A program made the translations under genes and the position numbers. The notes below the pieces were generated by a model. The model had not been told where the DNA came from. It made no database searches and was given only the letters and a program-made list of their open reading frames with translations. Below, one piece after another: positions 47,568 to 59,100 of a DNA stretch of 64,000 nt (position 1 is the first letter of the stretch; each line of letters opens with the position of its first letter). Origin of the DNA: Cadophora sp. MPI-SDFR-AT-0126 (lineage: Eukaryota; Ascomycota; Leotiomycetes; Helotiales; Ploettnerulaceae); the NCBI GenBank assembly GCA_020747065.1, contig JAGMVK010000006.1, positions 2,604,001 to 2,668,000 of the forward strand, written 5' to 3'.

Positions 47568-47736
47568 AGCTCAGTACGAAAACAGAAGAGGAGAAAGACA
47601 GGTGAAGTCGCCAGGACTGCCGATGTCTCCGTCTTTCGTAACGCACACAAGGCGAGAGCTCGAATGTGAAGATAGTCATAAATCGACATTTGTCTGGATT
47701 GAATCCTAAGCTGAGCGAAGGAGAAACTCTGCTGCC

Positions 47737-49682
47737 ATGGATTTCTCGTCGTTAGAACTGGCGCCGAGCATAGCATTCGCGGTGTTATTCTTGGTAAGTA
47801 ATTCAGGTAGTCCATATCTCGCTGATTTTTACTAGATCGTTTTGTTATATACTGGAAGTGCTTTATACAATGTCACTTTCCACCCACTGGCCGGCTTTCC
47901 CGGCCCAAAAATCTATGGAGCTTCCATTTTGCCTTCATACTACGACTTGTGTCGTGGAAACTCGGCATCCAGAACTTTGGAGCTACACGAAAAGTACGGA
48001 CCTGTTGTACGCCTGACACCCAATGACCTTTCTTTCAACAGTTCACAGGCATGGAAGGGTACGTTTTATAATCAGCTCCGAGATTTTGGGGGATAGTACT
48101 AAGCTAGGATGGTCTAGATATCTACGGGTACCGCAAAGGAGGAAAACATCTCGAACGCGATCCAAGATTCTTTTATACGGATCCGAGCAGAGCTCAAAAC
48201 ATCATTGGTAAGTGCACATGTTTGATTTCCTCAGAACGAGATGCTAACAAAAATCTAAGGAGCAAATGAGGAGAATCATGCCAGATTGCGCAGAGTCATG
48301 ATACATGCGTTCTCTGACTCGGCTCTGCAAGCACAAGAGTCTCTCGTTACCGGCTACTGTGATCTCCTCATTCAGAGGCTTTATTCCCAGATGGAGTCGA
48401 AGCAAGCTGTTGACATGGCAGCTTGGCTCAATTTTACGTCCTTTGATATCATTGGAGACCTCACATTTGGGGAGAGTTTTGATGCACTAGAGAAGGGAGA
48501 AGAGCATTGGTGGATGTCCACCATTTTCAACGGATTCAAGATGGGTGTATTGGTGAGAACCGCGAAAGAATACATGACGGCACCCTTTGGGAGTTGGATT
48601 TTCTCAGCTCTGAGCAGGTTTCCGGCTGTGGTGAGAGCTCAGACTAAGTTTCGAAGTTTTATTCGAGACAAAACTTTGAGTCGGTTGTCAATGGAGAAAG
48701 ATCGTGAAGATATCATGGGGTAAGCCTTAAGCCCCATTGCCTGTGATCTGTGCTTGATGAGGCTGACTTGAGCATCAAGAGCCATATTGCGCCACAATGA
48801 CAAGAGAGGTCTATCACAGGCCGAGCTTGGCACAAATGCAGGATGTCTCATCATCGCTGGCAGCGAAAGCACTGCTACTCTTCTGAGCGGTCTCATCTTC
48901 TACCTTCACAACACGCCTCGCGTTCTAGCACTGCTCCAACAAGAAATCCGTGATGCCTTTTCAACTCCTTCCACCATCAACTTTGAGTCGGTATCGAGGC
49001 TGCCTTACTTGCAGGCATGCATCCAAGAAGCTTTGCGTTTGTATCCTCCAATACCGTGTGGACTCCCTCGCCAAGTTCCAGCCGGGGGGATACTCATCGA
49101 TGGACGATTTGTCCCAGAGAATGTAAGCTAAGCATATCCTGTCCCACCCTTGTAGACTGAACTACCAATTAATTTCACTTTAACAGACTAGTGTGAGCAT
49201 GCATCAACTCAGTACTGGAAGGTCCAAACACAATTTCAAAGACCCACTGAAGTTTGTGCCAGAGCGTTGGCTAGATAATGTGCAAAGTGATATTAAAGGA
49301 TCACCATCCGGAACAAATGCCAACTCCGGTATCGATTACAACGAATCGGCTAGTCAATATGTCAATGATGACTTTGCAGCATCGCAGCCCTTTGCCCTCG
49401 GTTCTCGGGGTTGTCTTGGGAAGGTAATGCCAACTTTGTGCTCCATTTCTCCACATCGGTTCACCTGAGAAGAGGTTCATTCTAACACGTATGCAGAATC
49501 TCGCTTTTGCTGAAATGCGGTCTATTATGGCTCGGCTAATCTGGCATTTCGATATGGAATTGCAGCCTGATTCGCTAGCGTGGGACCAACAGAAAGTTTA
49601 CGTGCTGTGGAGCAAGCCTCCGCTGAATGTCAAATTGAAAGCTCATGATAGAAGAGAAACAGACCTCTTAGCAAAAATGTAG
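47737..49682 (+). CDS. Cytochrome P450 monooxygenase of the cluster
   Basis: Seven exons (47737-47793, 47836-48058, 48118-48207, 48260-48719, 48780-49122, 49187-49423, 49497-49682) give 531 aa. An N-terminal membrane anchor (SIAFAVLFLIVLLYTGSALY) is followed by the proline-rich hinge HPLAGFPGPK. The I-helix oxygen-activating motif is AGSEST, the K-helix ExxR is EALR (E360, R363), the PERW motif is FVPERW, and the haem loop is FALGSRGCLGK with Cys467 as the iron ligand. The sequence style matches the isotrichodermin C-15 hydroxylase-like fungal P450s. It is an ER-membrane enzyme and is expected to oxidise the PKS-NRPS product. It follows the exporter on the same strand and carries the shared promoter element. 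Confidence 0.92.
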
Positions 49683-51120
49683 AAACTTGTCAGGAGATAT
49701 AATAAGGCCAGAAGTACCGCCAATGAGATAAAAAGAAATTGGAGGTCTCCACGTTTCACATGAGGACTTTATCTTCTCAAGAGTAAATACAGAAGCGAGA
49801 CTCGCCGTGACTAAACGGTCGGGTCAATCAATGCAAATTTCAGTTCGAGGTTAAACTGTCACTTCGATATTTCTTTTTCTTGTTGATACGCGGACGCCAT
49901 AGAATGGGGCCTGTCCAAGCTATCTAAGCTTTACCACCGAGAAATCAGCCTGAGTGACATGAATACGCGTTATCAGACCCGCCTCTTCACACCTGTGTTC
50001 CCAAAATACGTACCGATTCCACTTACCGATTCCACTTTTAGCCCATGGTCCCTCATCGGATATTGATACCGAGTCGTGTCACGATTAAAGGCTCTCATAT
50101 ACCGGCACGGGAGAACGTTGCAAGGTTGTTACCTGCCAAGAACCTCCGACTGGTGAGCAGATGACTGTTTAAGCTCGTGATTATATTAACCTCGCTTGGG
50201 GACTGGTGAGCAGATGACTGTTTAAGCTCGTGATTATATTAACCTCGCTTGGGGCTTTACTTTATCCGCTTTCCCGAAGAACGAAAGTGAACAAGAAGGT
50301 TGTTCATCAAGATGAAGTAGTCTTCTGGGCTCTCTACGAGAATCTGTGTGTTTGGGAGAACCGCTTAGTTCATGGTGGCTTGAACTTATTAGACAGGACA
50401 TACTCATGGGCTCTCTCTTCTCAGACAGCAAAACTTTACCCAAGTAAATTCACAGTACTAAACCCCAAAACATCTTCAAAACATCATTAAAAAAAAATCT
50501 TCAAGCAGTGAAGCGCCCCACCATTTCCACAATGCTCCGACCCCTCCACTTTCCCCGCAATCCACTTGAGGCTGAACTGAGTGCCGAGCCCCCCAATCTA
50601 ACACCAGATATTTCCTTAAAACATCCCGCACCTGGCTTTCGCGCACCAATCTGAGATCAAACCCCGAATCAGCATAAAAGAACCAGCAAGCCAAGAGTGT
50701 ACATCTGTCTGTCGCCTAATTTATGCGGTACTCATCAATATAAACAATCAATTTTTCGACACTGGTTCGATCCAGAAATACGCCCACAAACGGAACATCG
50801 GATGTACCCGTTCTCATGACCGAATGACGATCAGTCCGAGATATCGAGACAGCGTAGGATCTGAGCTAGAGATTGGACGTGCAAGAGAGAAGAGATTCAG
50901 CCTGTTTATTTTGAGATGCCGCCGCGAGTAGTGCGAAGTGGATGTATTGACTTGGATAAGTATATCAGGTTCCGCATATTTCTTATTTCTCGTCTGAAAA
51001 CTCCCTACACCTTAGCCACCTCCATCTCTTGTAAATAAACCTCTTGTTATTCTTTTCGGTGAGTCAACAACAAAAGTCCTGCCCACAGCGCACCAAATCC
51101 TGACAGACAGCTCAGACAAG
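49683..51120. other. Long intergenic region at the right edge of the cluster
   Basis: It contains a 53-bp perfect tandem duplication (50148-50253). No supportable gene is visible; the small open frames are not family-like. The shared cluster element is not seen here. Confidence 0.5.
50148..50253. repeat. Perfect 53-bp tandem duplication
   Basis: Two identical copies (50148-50200 and 50201-50253) begin with gactggtgagcagatgac and end in cctcgcttggg; one further base also matches the period. The lack of any divergence suggests a recent duplication. Confidence 0.95.
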
Positions 51121-52465
51121 ATGCGCACCGCCATCGTCTCCGCCCTCCTCTTCAGCCAGGTCATCCTCGGCTCGCCTCTACAAGCCATCCGGGACATCGA
51201 CTGGGAGAAGGAACTCCTTGGCCGTAGCAGCGACGACAATCTCGAGCCCCGCCAAGCACGATCGGAGAAGAGCATCGATGCTATCTTCAAGGGCATTGGA
51301 AAGTTGTACTTTGGTACCTGCGCCGATTCGGGGCTCATAAACAATGCACAGAATGCTGCAATTTTGAAAGCGGACTTTGGACAGTTAACACCTGAAAATA
51401 GGTGAGTGATGTTTTGAAGTGAACCAGGCTCGATTCAGGCGTGGTCAGTGCTGATTGGTCTTCACACAGCGGGAAATGGGACACAGTTGAGAGCTCGAGA
51501 GGCAACTTCAACTTTGGTGGTCTTGATACATTGGTCAACTTTGCTACGACGAACAATAAGATTATTCGTGGACACACCACTGTTTGGCACTCGCAATTGC
51601 CGGGCTGGGTGTCCAATGTCAGGGATAAGGCGACCTTGACGACCGTCATTGAGAACCACGTCACCACGACGATCGGAAGATACAAGGGCAAGATTCTTCA
51701 GTGGGTATGTTGGCCTCCAGAGCTTGTTGCTGGTGAATAAAGGAGAGGAATATACTTGCATAGAATATATCGCTGCAACGGCGTGAGGAATGAACTGACA
51801 AAGTACAGGACGTCATCAACGAGATGTTCGATGAGAATGGAGGTCTCCGAAGTTCTGTATTCTCAAACGTCCTCGGTGAGGACTTCGTCCGCATCGCATT
51901 CGAAGCTGCCCGCAAGGCCGACCCCGCTTGCAAGCTGTACATCAACGACTACAAGTAGGCCGCCTCCCTATCAAAAACCGATTCCAGTACTAACTCATCC
52001 ATCCACAGCACCGTCGAAAAGGGAGCAAGCTACGCGAAAACCACGGGTATGATCAAATACGTCAAGAAGTGGATCGCAGCTGGGGTTCCCATCGATGGCA
52101 TCGGAGCGCAAGCTCATCTCATGGCTGGGGAATCCAAGAATGTCCCCGCATCATTCGCCGCTCTCTGCGCTGCTGCTCCTGAATGCGCCCTCACTGAGAT
52201 CGACATCGTTGGCGCAGCTCCCGCAGAGTACGTCCAGACTATCAAGGCTTGCGTTGATATCAAGAATTGTGTCGGCGTTACAGTTTGGGGTGTCCGTGAT
52301 CCTGATAGTTGGAGAGCGTCGAACAACCCGCTATTGTTCAATTCCCAGTATCAGACAAAGCCCGCGTACAGTGCTTTGGTTGCCACTTTGGGTGCGTTAC
52401 CAACTGTTGCACCTACGCCGGTGAAGGTAAGAGAGGCAGTGCCTGCTGCCCAGACTCCTGCATGA
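51121..52465 (+). CDS. Secreted GH10 endo-beta-1,4-xylanase
   Basis: Four exons (51121-51401, 51470-51704, 51809-51954, 52009-52465) give 372 aa. A signal peptide covers about residues 1-18 ([18 protein letters not shown]). The GH10 fold shows [23 protein letters not shown], the acid/base Glu177 in [25 protein letters not shown], the nucleophile Glu284 in LTEIDI and [14 protein letters not shown]. It hydrolyses xylan outside the cell. The very conserved ENSMKW segment reads ENSGKW, so its methionine is glycine, although the lysine and tryptophan are kept. A short dibasic segment ([10 protein letters not shown]) after the signal peptide may be a propeptide cleavage site. It has no carbohydrate-binding module. 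Not obviously part of the neighbouring cluster. Confidence 0.93.
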
Positions 52466-52478
52466 TCGATCGATCATG
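52461..52478. terminator. 18-bp palindrome at the xylanase stop codon
   Basis: CATGATCGATCGATCATG is a perfect palindrome that includes the xylanase TGA stop. It could form a hairpin at the 3' end of the mRNA; the function is unproven. Confidence 0.35.
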
Positions 52479-53726
52479 GAGAAGAAAGATGATGAGATAT
52501 GGCGTGGGGGGTAGAGCAACCGCGTCTGGTGTTGTACATAGCTGCTGCAGTGGCCCAAAATTCCCGAAGTGGATGTTGGTGCGAGACGCTTTGTATGCAA
52601 AATGATCTTATCTCAAGCTATCTCGTAATCAGACTCAGGATTCCAGGGCGTAATCCAATGTGTCGACGTATGTGTCTCCCAGCGCATGTTGCCGCAATTG
52701 CACAATGGGTTGACATTCACGTCCACGTACTGACTATGGAGAAGAGAGATCACCTTGGACCTTGGTAAGTCTCCCAGGGAGATCAAGCGATCAAGATCGT
52801 CTGATGGCTCTGTATTATGACCATGGTCACAGATTTCGATAAACCTCAATGCTGGAAACCGAGAAATCGTGTCGAGGAGCATACGTTTAAACTGTAGGGT
52901 CAGCCCTAGCTCAACAACGGATTGAGAGAACTCACATTTCCAGACCAAGATTTGAAATCGATCGTCAACCGTTGCAGGTGAGGCAGATACTGAAGTAACT
53001 CCTCCAGATCTTGCATATTTAGCCGCGGAGGCAAAGCTTTCTGTCCGTTCAATGCAAAGTTCTCGTGAAACTCAAGTATTTTTTAGATTTTCCATTGCCA
53101 TCAGGACATCCGAAAAATGCTTGGTCAGTATCTGTCCTGTCCAGCGCAACAGCACTACAGACTTACGAGGCACATTATCGTTCTGTTGCCCTGCAATTAC
53201 ATAAACCGAAGTTTGGGATCTAGTTCATCGCTGTCAGCTCTAGGTCTGGCTGGCTTAAGCACGCGGGAGGCATTGGAAGCCTGATCGAGCTGCGCGGCCC
53301 TTGGAAACACCAACCTCAGCTTGAGAGGCATCTCTTGGAAGACAACAGGATTGCAATTGTTTTGGAGTATTGAACGAGACGGAAGCGATGTTCCTTAGAG
53401 CGGCCCGAATGGAAAACCCGTGCCTTGGGCTCTGAAACCAGCCTCAAAAACAGCTCTTTTCCTACCTACGCAGATGACAAGGGGAAATCGGAGCTGAATT
53501 GGGAATGCAGCTGGTCGCAGACTTGATTGGATCGAGATAGATAAATTTGCGGACGAAAGCGCACAAAAGCGAGCACACCGAATAAGATAAGATAAGAATA
53601 CATGGCATTACGAGAAACAATAAGGGAGGCATGTGCGAAGTGGCGACAATTAGACAATGTGGTGAGATTGGCAGACGGAACTCTGTGTCTGACATTGCAT
53701 CGGACTCTGCACTACAGGATCGTAAC
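52466..53726. other. Intergenic region with a possible decayed gene
   Basis: Apart from the palindrome and the leucine-rich minus-strand fragment listed separately, nothing is recognisable. Confidence 0.5.
52613..53083 (-). pseudogene. Possible remnant of an F-box/LRR-like protein
   Basis: The minus strand reads a leucine-rich repeat-like stretch (MQDLEELLQYLPHLQRLTID) that continues, across a plausible GTGAGT...CTACAG intron (about 52935-52891), into RMLLDTISRFPALRFIEICD. Upstream, in-frame stops and no start exon are seen, so I treat it as a decayed gene. The boundaries are approximate. Confidence 0.3.
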
Positions 53727-54906
53727 TCACTTCTCGTCCAACAACCCCAACTCAACACACCGCTCCTCGCTCCACTCCCACAACTTCCTCGCCATCTCCC
53801 TATCGTCACCACACTTACTCGCCTTTGTCAACTTCCCCACCGGCAGAAAATACCCTCCATTCACCCCTCCTCCCTCCTCCACCATCTCACCAAGCTCCCG
53901 ACTAGCGGCACACCACACCACACCCCAACACCCCCTCTCCGGCCCCGGCGCACCAAGTTCCACAAGCGGCTGCACGAACTTGTACCACCAACTACTACCC
54001 TTCGGTCCATTCGCCAGACCTGTTTTGACAGTCCCGGGATGCAGTGACGCACTCACAACATCCCTATCACCGTAGATAGAGGCGAGTTGTTTGGCGTGGA
54101 GAACTTGGCAGAGTTTGGAGTGGCCGTACCGCGCCCATGGCGAGGAGGATTTGAGGTTCGGGTCTTGTAGGTTGATGCCAGATGAAGGCGCGAGTTTGGC
54201 GTGTCCGTCTGAAGAGACGTTTATGATTCGGACGGTTGATGGGGGACTGTGTGAAGCAGTGGCGATGAGGGTTGGGAGGAGAAGTGCGGTGAAGAGGTAG
54301 TGGGAGAAGTAGTTTGTCTAGATTGGAACTGTTATGGAGGGAGACGGGGTATGAGGAGAACGGTACCTACGGTGAATTGGATCTCGAAGCCTTGTTTTGT
54401 CTCGCTGTATGGAGCGCACATAATCTGTTCCATTCATCAGCACATTCGTCTTCTTATTCGACCTTCCGCGAACAGAATACTAACCCCAGCGTTATTGATT
54501 AAGATATGCAGTTCACTTTCCTTCCTGCCCTTTCATCAGCATCCACTCCCGTCCCTGGTCGTTCAACAGCTTCGCCGACGTACCGCAAGAACTCCTCCAC
54601 ACCCTTCTTCACACTCTCCTGATCCGACAAGTCCATAACCAGCACTTCCACATTTGCATCTGGATATTTTTCCTTGATTCCCCGGATGGCGTCTTGGGCT
54701 TTAGACTGAGAGCGAGATGCGACATAGACTTTTGCATGCTTGGCTGCGAGGTAGGCGGTAGTTGCTAGACCACTTGAAGAGTTAGCTTTCAGAGAGTGCT
54801 GGCATTAGAGACGAGGTAGAATTTACAGGCCGGAATGGCCACCCGTTATTATGGCGACGCGGCCTGTAAGGTCTGGGAGTTGTGACGGATCCCATGAGAT
54901 GGCCAT
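53727..54906 (-). CDS. Short-chain dehydrogenase, WWOX/retinol dehydrogenase-like
   Basis: Five exons (54906-54827, 54772-54584, 54524-54485, 54424-54371, 54317-53727) give 317 aa. The cofactor motif TGGHSGLG is at residues 21-28, NNAG follows in LHILINNAG, the serine is in INVSSDG and the catalytic YxxxK is YGHSK; the post-catalytic HPGTVKTGL loop is typical. The 40-nt third exon is needed to restore NNAG. The NADP-dependent oxidoreductase substrate is unknown. The promoter (55042-55087) has two palindromes around CGGATCCG. Confidence 0.85.
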
Positions 54907-55041
54907 GCTGAAGACTCGCTATGTTTGATAGGTGAAAGAGAAAAATTTCAATTGAAAACGAGCAGGAGTTCCAAGTGATTCAGAGCACGGGGGTGCATTG
55001 GGGCAACTGGTAACTTATACCACCTGGAATCTTTGCACCGA

Positions 55042-55087
55042 CTTCGGATCCGAAGCACAACCCCGATGATCTTCACCTCGGATCCGA
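55042..55087. promoter_or_regulatory. Paired CGGATCCG palindromes
   Basis: CTTCGGATCCGAAG (55042-55055) and TCGGATCCGA (55078-55087) are both perfect palindromes with the same core, 36 bp apart, 136 bp upstream of the SDR start. Confidence 0.45.
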
Positions 55088-55586
55088 ACTTCACGCATAC
55101 AATCCAGATACTTCCTCTCACGCCTGGAGACACATTAAGAAGCTTACTTGCAAACTAGTCGGCCGCCCGGACTTAGGTGGCGGAAGAACGAAGCCTCGCA
55201 TAACGTAAGTTACTTTGACTTCGATTATCACAAACACTACACTAGATTCATAATGTATTTACACAAATAAATAACAATAGTATCACTTAGCTATTTATTA
55301 GCATTTTGACCCGTGCCGAAGAAATTTTCGTATTTGCGTTGTCGTAATTTCGCTTGATTTAAAAGAAGACTGACAACGAGCATGATAAGCTGTGACTGTA
55401 GAGGCTAAGTTTCTGCTAGGTTCGGCGAGTGAATGCGGTCCCTGATAGTTCGGAGAGGGGAGCATTTGTAAAAGTGGCAATATCGCGAGACTCTTTGCAG
55501 ACACCAAGGGTTGGGGGAGTGTGGTTCTCTTTGTATGAGAATGTACAAAGGCCTCGTACATGCTCAAGTGAAAGCGTTGGAATGTT

Positions 55587-55715
55587 CTAGGAACCTAATT
55601 TAAGTTGAACTAGAACAGTGCGGCCATAAAGAGAGAACTTCCAGATTAGTTCCCGGAGTTCGCTGGGGAGCTCAGGGAACAGGTGGAATTGTTGGTTCGA
55701 GTCGGAGGGGCTCAT
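55587..55715 (-). pseudogene. Truncated 2EXR-domain fragment
   Basis: From the ATG at 55715 a 42-residue frame reads FHLFPELPSELRELIWKFSL, a textbook 2EXR start, and stops after VLVQLKLGS. Intact family members run for 250 or more residues, and no continuation with the later family motif is seen downstream, so it is a broken copy. An unrecognised intron is the alternative. Confidence 0.6.
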
Positions 55716-56167
55716 CTTTGAAAGGTTGGTGAAGCGCAGGTGAGAAGTCGAGGGTGGGAGACGACAGAGTTGATATAGGGACGATCGGATACATTCTGCC
55801 CCCGTCACAGGGTGTGAAGGAGCCACTAGCACGAGGCTGTGCCCACCTCGGCAATGACCCCCCAGTCTCGCTTGAGGTAATCAGTGGCTGACACGAGGCT
55901 CAACTCCATATATATAACCCTTACAAAACGCCGTCTAACTTGATTTATTTCTTCTAATTAAATATCTTTATCCTGGTTGTAAACTGAGGCGACATTATAA
56001 CTAAACATACAAGGCTATAGAGACATAGAAAACAAATGAGAATTGAGCAAGCGAGTAATTAGTACATATAAACAAATGAAATTCGATGAGGTGTGAGAAT
56101 TGCTTCGGTAGCCGCTCATGTGGCGATATCCTCCTGTTCTCCAACAACTTTTGTTCCTTCATAAGGC

Positions 56168-59100
56168 CTAACTCTGTGTGGCTCCTCCAGCAGGGGGTAA
56201 GACCTTCGACTTCGGCTTCTTACCACCATTGAAACTCCATTTCTCGACCCGGAAAACGTAATACAACATAATGGCCATGAAGAAATTGAACATGATAAAA
56301 ACCCATATGATGCCAAAGTTTCGCCAACGCTCGTCCCAGAAGATGTTGGCTCCCGCCAGGAAGATATCTCCATTGCGAAGCGAGCAATACTCGCAAGACT
56401 CGGTGGCGTTGGGATTTAACAGGTATCCCGGCGCATCGGACAAGAACGACTCGAGGTATTCACCACAAGTCTGACCGGCTGGAGAGCTGAATATGGACAT
56501 CTCGCTGGTCGAACAAACAACCTCTCGAGCGTGTAGCTGCGTACCTGCGATACCACCAACCCAATATGTTAACGGCGAGACGCGATACATGAAAATCCAG
56601 AACCCGGGAAGCGCTTGGGGTGCTTGCAGAACACCGCAGAACACGGTCATCATTAACATGAGGAAAGTGACGATGCCACCAGCAGTCTGCGCGTCTGGAA
56701 TTGCTGCGATAGTCATATGTGCAAAGGAACTGGCGAAGATAAATAATTCGATAACGAAAAGCAGGACAAGACCTTGGCGATCGGAACTCTGGACACCAAC
56801 GACGGCGTAGTAGTAGCTTGCGTAGGTAAGTATAGCGGTTATAGTCATGTATGGAATTTCGACCACAAGGTTGGCAAACAAGAACGCTATCCACGAGTAG
56901 GCTTTGCTGGGTCGTTCGCGGACTTCGTAAAGGTCTCGCTGAGCAACGAATAGAGGTTGTATCTGGTTTGATGTTAGCGCTTGCTTTTGGCTTATAACGT
57001 TTGGCCGTATAGCATACCTGTTGAACAAGAGAGGTAAATATGATAGTGAGCATGAAAACTGAATAGATGACATTTCCCATGCCAGCTTGAGTCCCATCAG
57101 CACCATAGAAGGTAAAGCCAACGAAAAGTCCAGCGATCAGGCCCAGTGCCCACTTCGCCAGCACGTACTCGGGCATTCTCCAATACTGCTGGAAGATCCG
57201 ATAGGTAACAGCCTGGACTTGCACATATAGTGGCATTGCAAATTCCGAAAAGCTGGTGGCGTCGTCGGTTGCTGTTGCTTCAGATCGCTTCTCCGTGTAT
57301 ATCCTTTGGATCTCCGCCTCGACCTCTTTGTACTCTTCACTAAACTTCCAAATCGAATGCCAATCTTGACCGCCATCACTCGCCCCGTTGTTGATGGTTT
57401 CAATCATATACTCAGCAGGGTTTTCGTCATTGCCACATTTTGGCGCTCCCTTTGCTTCCAGGTAGTCAAGCAGAGTGCGGGAATTCGGTCCAATATTGCC
57501 AAAGTACACGGTCTTTCCCCCTTTCGCCAGAAAAAGCAGACGATCGAACTGCTGGAAAAGAATGGCGCTAGGCTGGTGAACAGTGCATAAAACTGCTTGC
57601 CCGGAATCTGCGAGCTTTCGGAGGAATGTGCAGATAGACCACGAGCTCTGGGAGTCGAGTCCGCTAGTAGGCTCATCGAGAAATAGGAGAAGTTTTGGCT
57701 TCGCAGCGAGTTCTACTCCGATTGTTAACAGCTTTCGCTGTTCGACGTTCAGGCCTTGTCCGGGAACACCAACGACTGCATTAGCAAAGTCGCGCATACT
57801 CAGCATGTCAATCACGTCTTCCACGAAGCGATACTTTTCTTCTTTGCTGACTGACGCTGGTTGACGAAGCATCGCACTGAATCTGAGACTTTCACGAACT
57901 GTAGCTGTCTCAAGATGAATATCTGTAATTTAATTAGTACTTGCAACAAATGCCACGGCTCAAGTAGGATTTACCTTGTTGTTGAACATAACCAGTTTTT
58001 CGCTGAAAGCTTGGATCCAGAGGAACTCCATTCACAAACATGTCTCCTGTGATAACACCCATGGTTGTACGATGTGCCAAAACGTCAAGTAGAGTTGTTT
58101 TGCCTGCACCACTGACACCCATGAGGGCCGTCAGAGTTCCGGGCTTGACCCAGCCGGAAACATTATCCAGTAGCCGCCTTGCCTCGCCCTTGATTTCAAT
58201 ATCATACGCAACGTCTTTCCAAGTGAAAATGTCTTTCTGAGGCTCCAGTGCCGCCGTCACTTCGGTTTCATCAGATATTTCCCGTAAGTTTGGAGCGGCA
58301 ACAGCTCCCTGATCCGTAGAGCCGTTCTGAAGATAGGCTGGGACATGACCTCGCTGAAATACGAGTACTTCAGCCGTGCTGGACGATACTGAGTTGAGCT
58401 CTGTAGCAATGAAGTACACAAGCATAAAGACGATGAGGAACGCAAAGAGAATTCCGACATTCCGCCACACGTGTGAGTAGTAATAGTGGTATTGTGTGGC
58501 AATATAGGCGTCTCCATTAACAGTCCTACGACCAGCAACAGCCCCAACCGCCGAACAGATCCAAGAGTCGCCTTGCAGTGGAGTATAGGACGGAATGATA
58601 TTCGAGCAAGTGAATTCGCGGCCGTGGAACTCGTTCGCTATGAGGATCTCGAACGCATAAAAGACCGGGTTCACCCAACGGATCCACGAAAACCAAGGGT
58701 GCATTTGTGGAATCGCGATGACGAATCCTGTGTAAATAATAATTGCTAACACGAGCACACCTGCCAGACTCATCGCCTGAGAGACGGTACTTGTGATGGC
58801 GGCCATGGTTCTGAAGACCGCACTCATAACGAATGTCATCAGAAAGGTGATGAGAAAGTACAGAAAGAAAGGTCCAGGATCTCGACGTAGGCCGCTTAAA
58901 AAGTAGATAATGATATTAAAGACAACTGCTGTGATGAACTTGATGGGTATATCGGATACTACCCCTGCTACAGCTTCCGTGGCAGGATGGTAGAAAGCGT
59001 AAGAGGCATGTTTTTGAACGATCGGGCGTTGATTGTACAAGCTGCTGATCTCAGAAATAGCCGTGAGTGCATTGAGCAACACTGCCATGAACAGCGTCGC

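Larger units (their letters stand above)
47219..47736. other. Intergenic region: P450 promoter
   Basis: This holds a 19-bp perfect palindrome (47386-47404) and two GAAGTCGCC elements (47548 and 47604). No gene is seen. Confidence 0.6.
54907..56167. other. Intergenic region with a truncated 2EXR fragment
   Basis: This contains the SDR promoter, palindromes near 55042-55087, a 2EXR fragment on the minus strand and a promoter-poor AT-rich stretch. The open frame 55298-55567 is not family-like. Confidence 0.5.
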
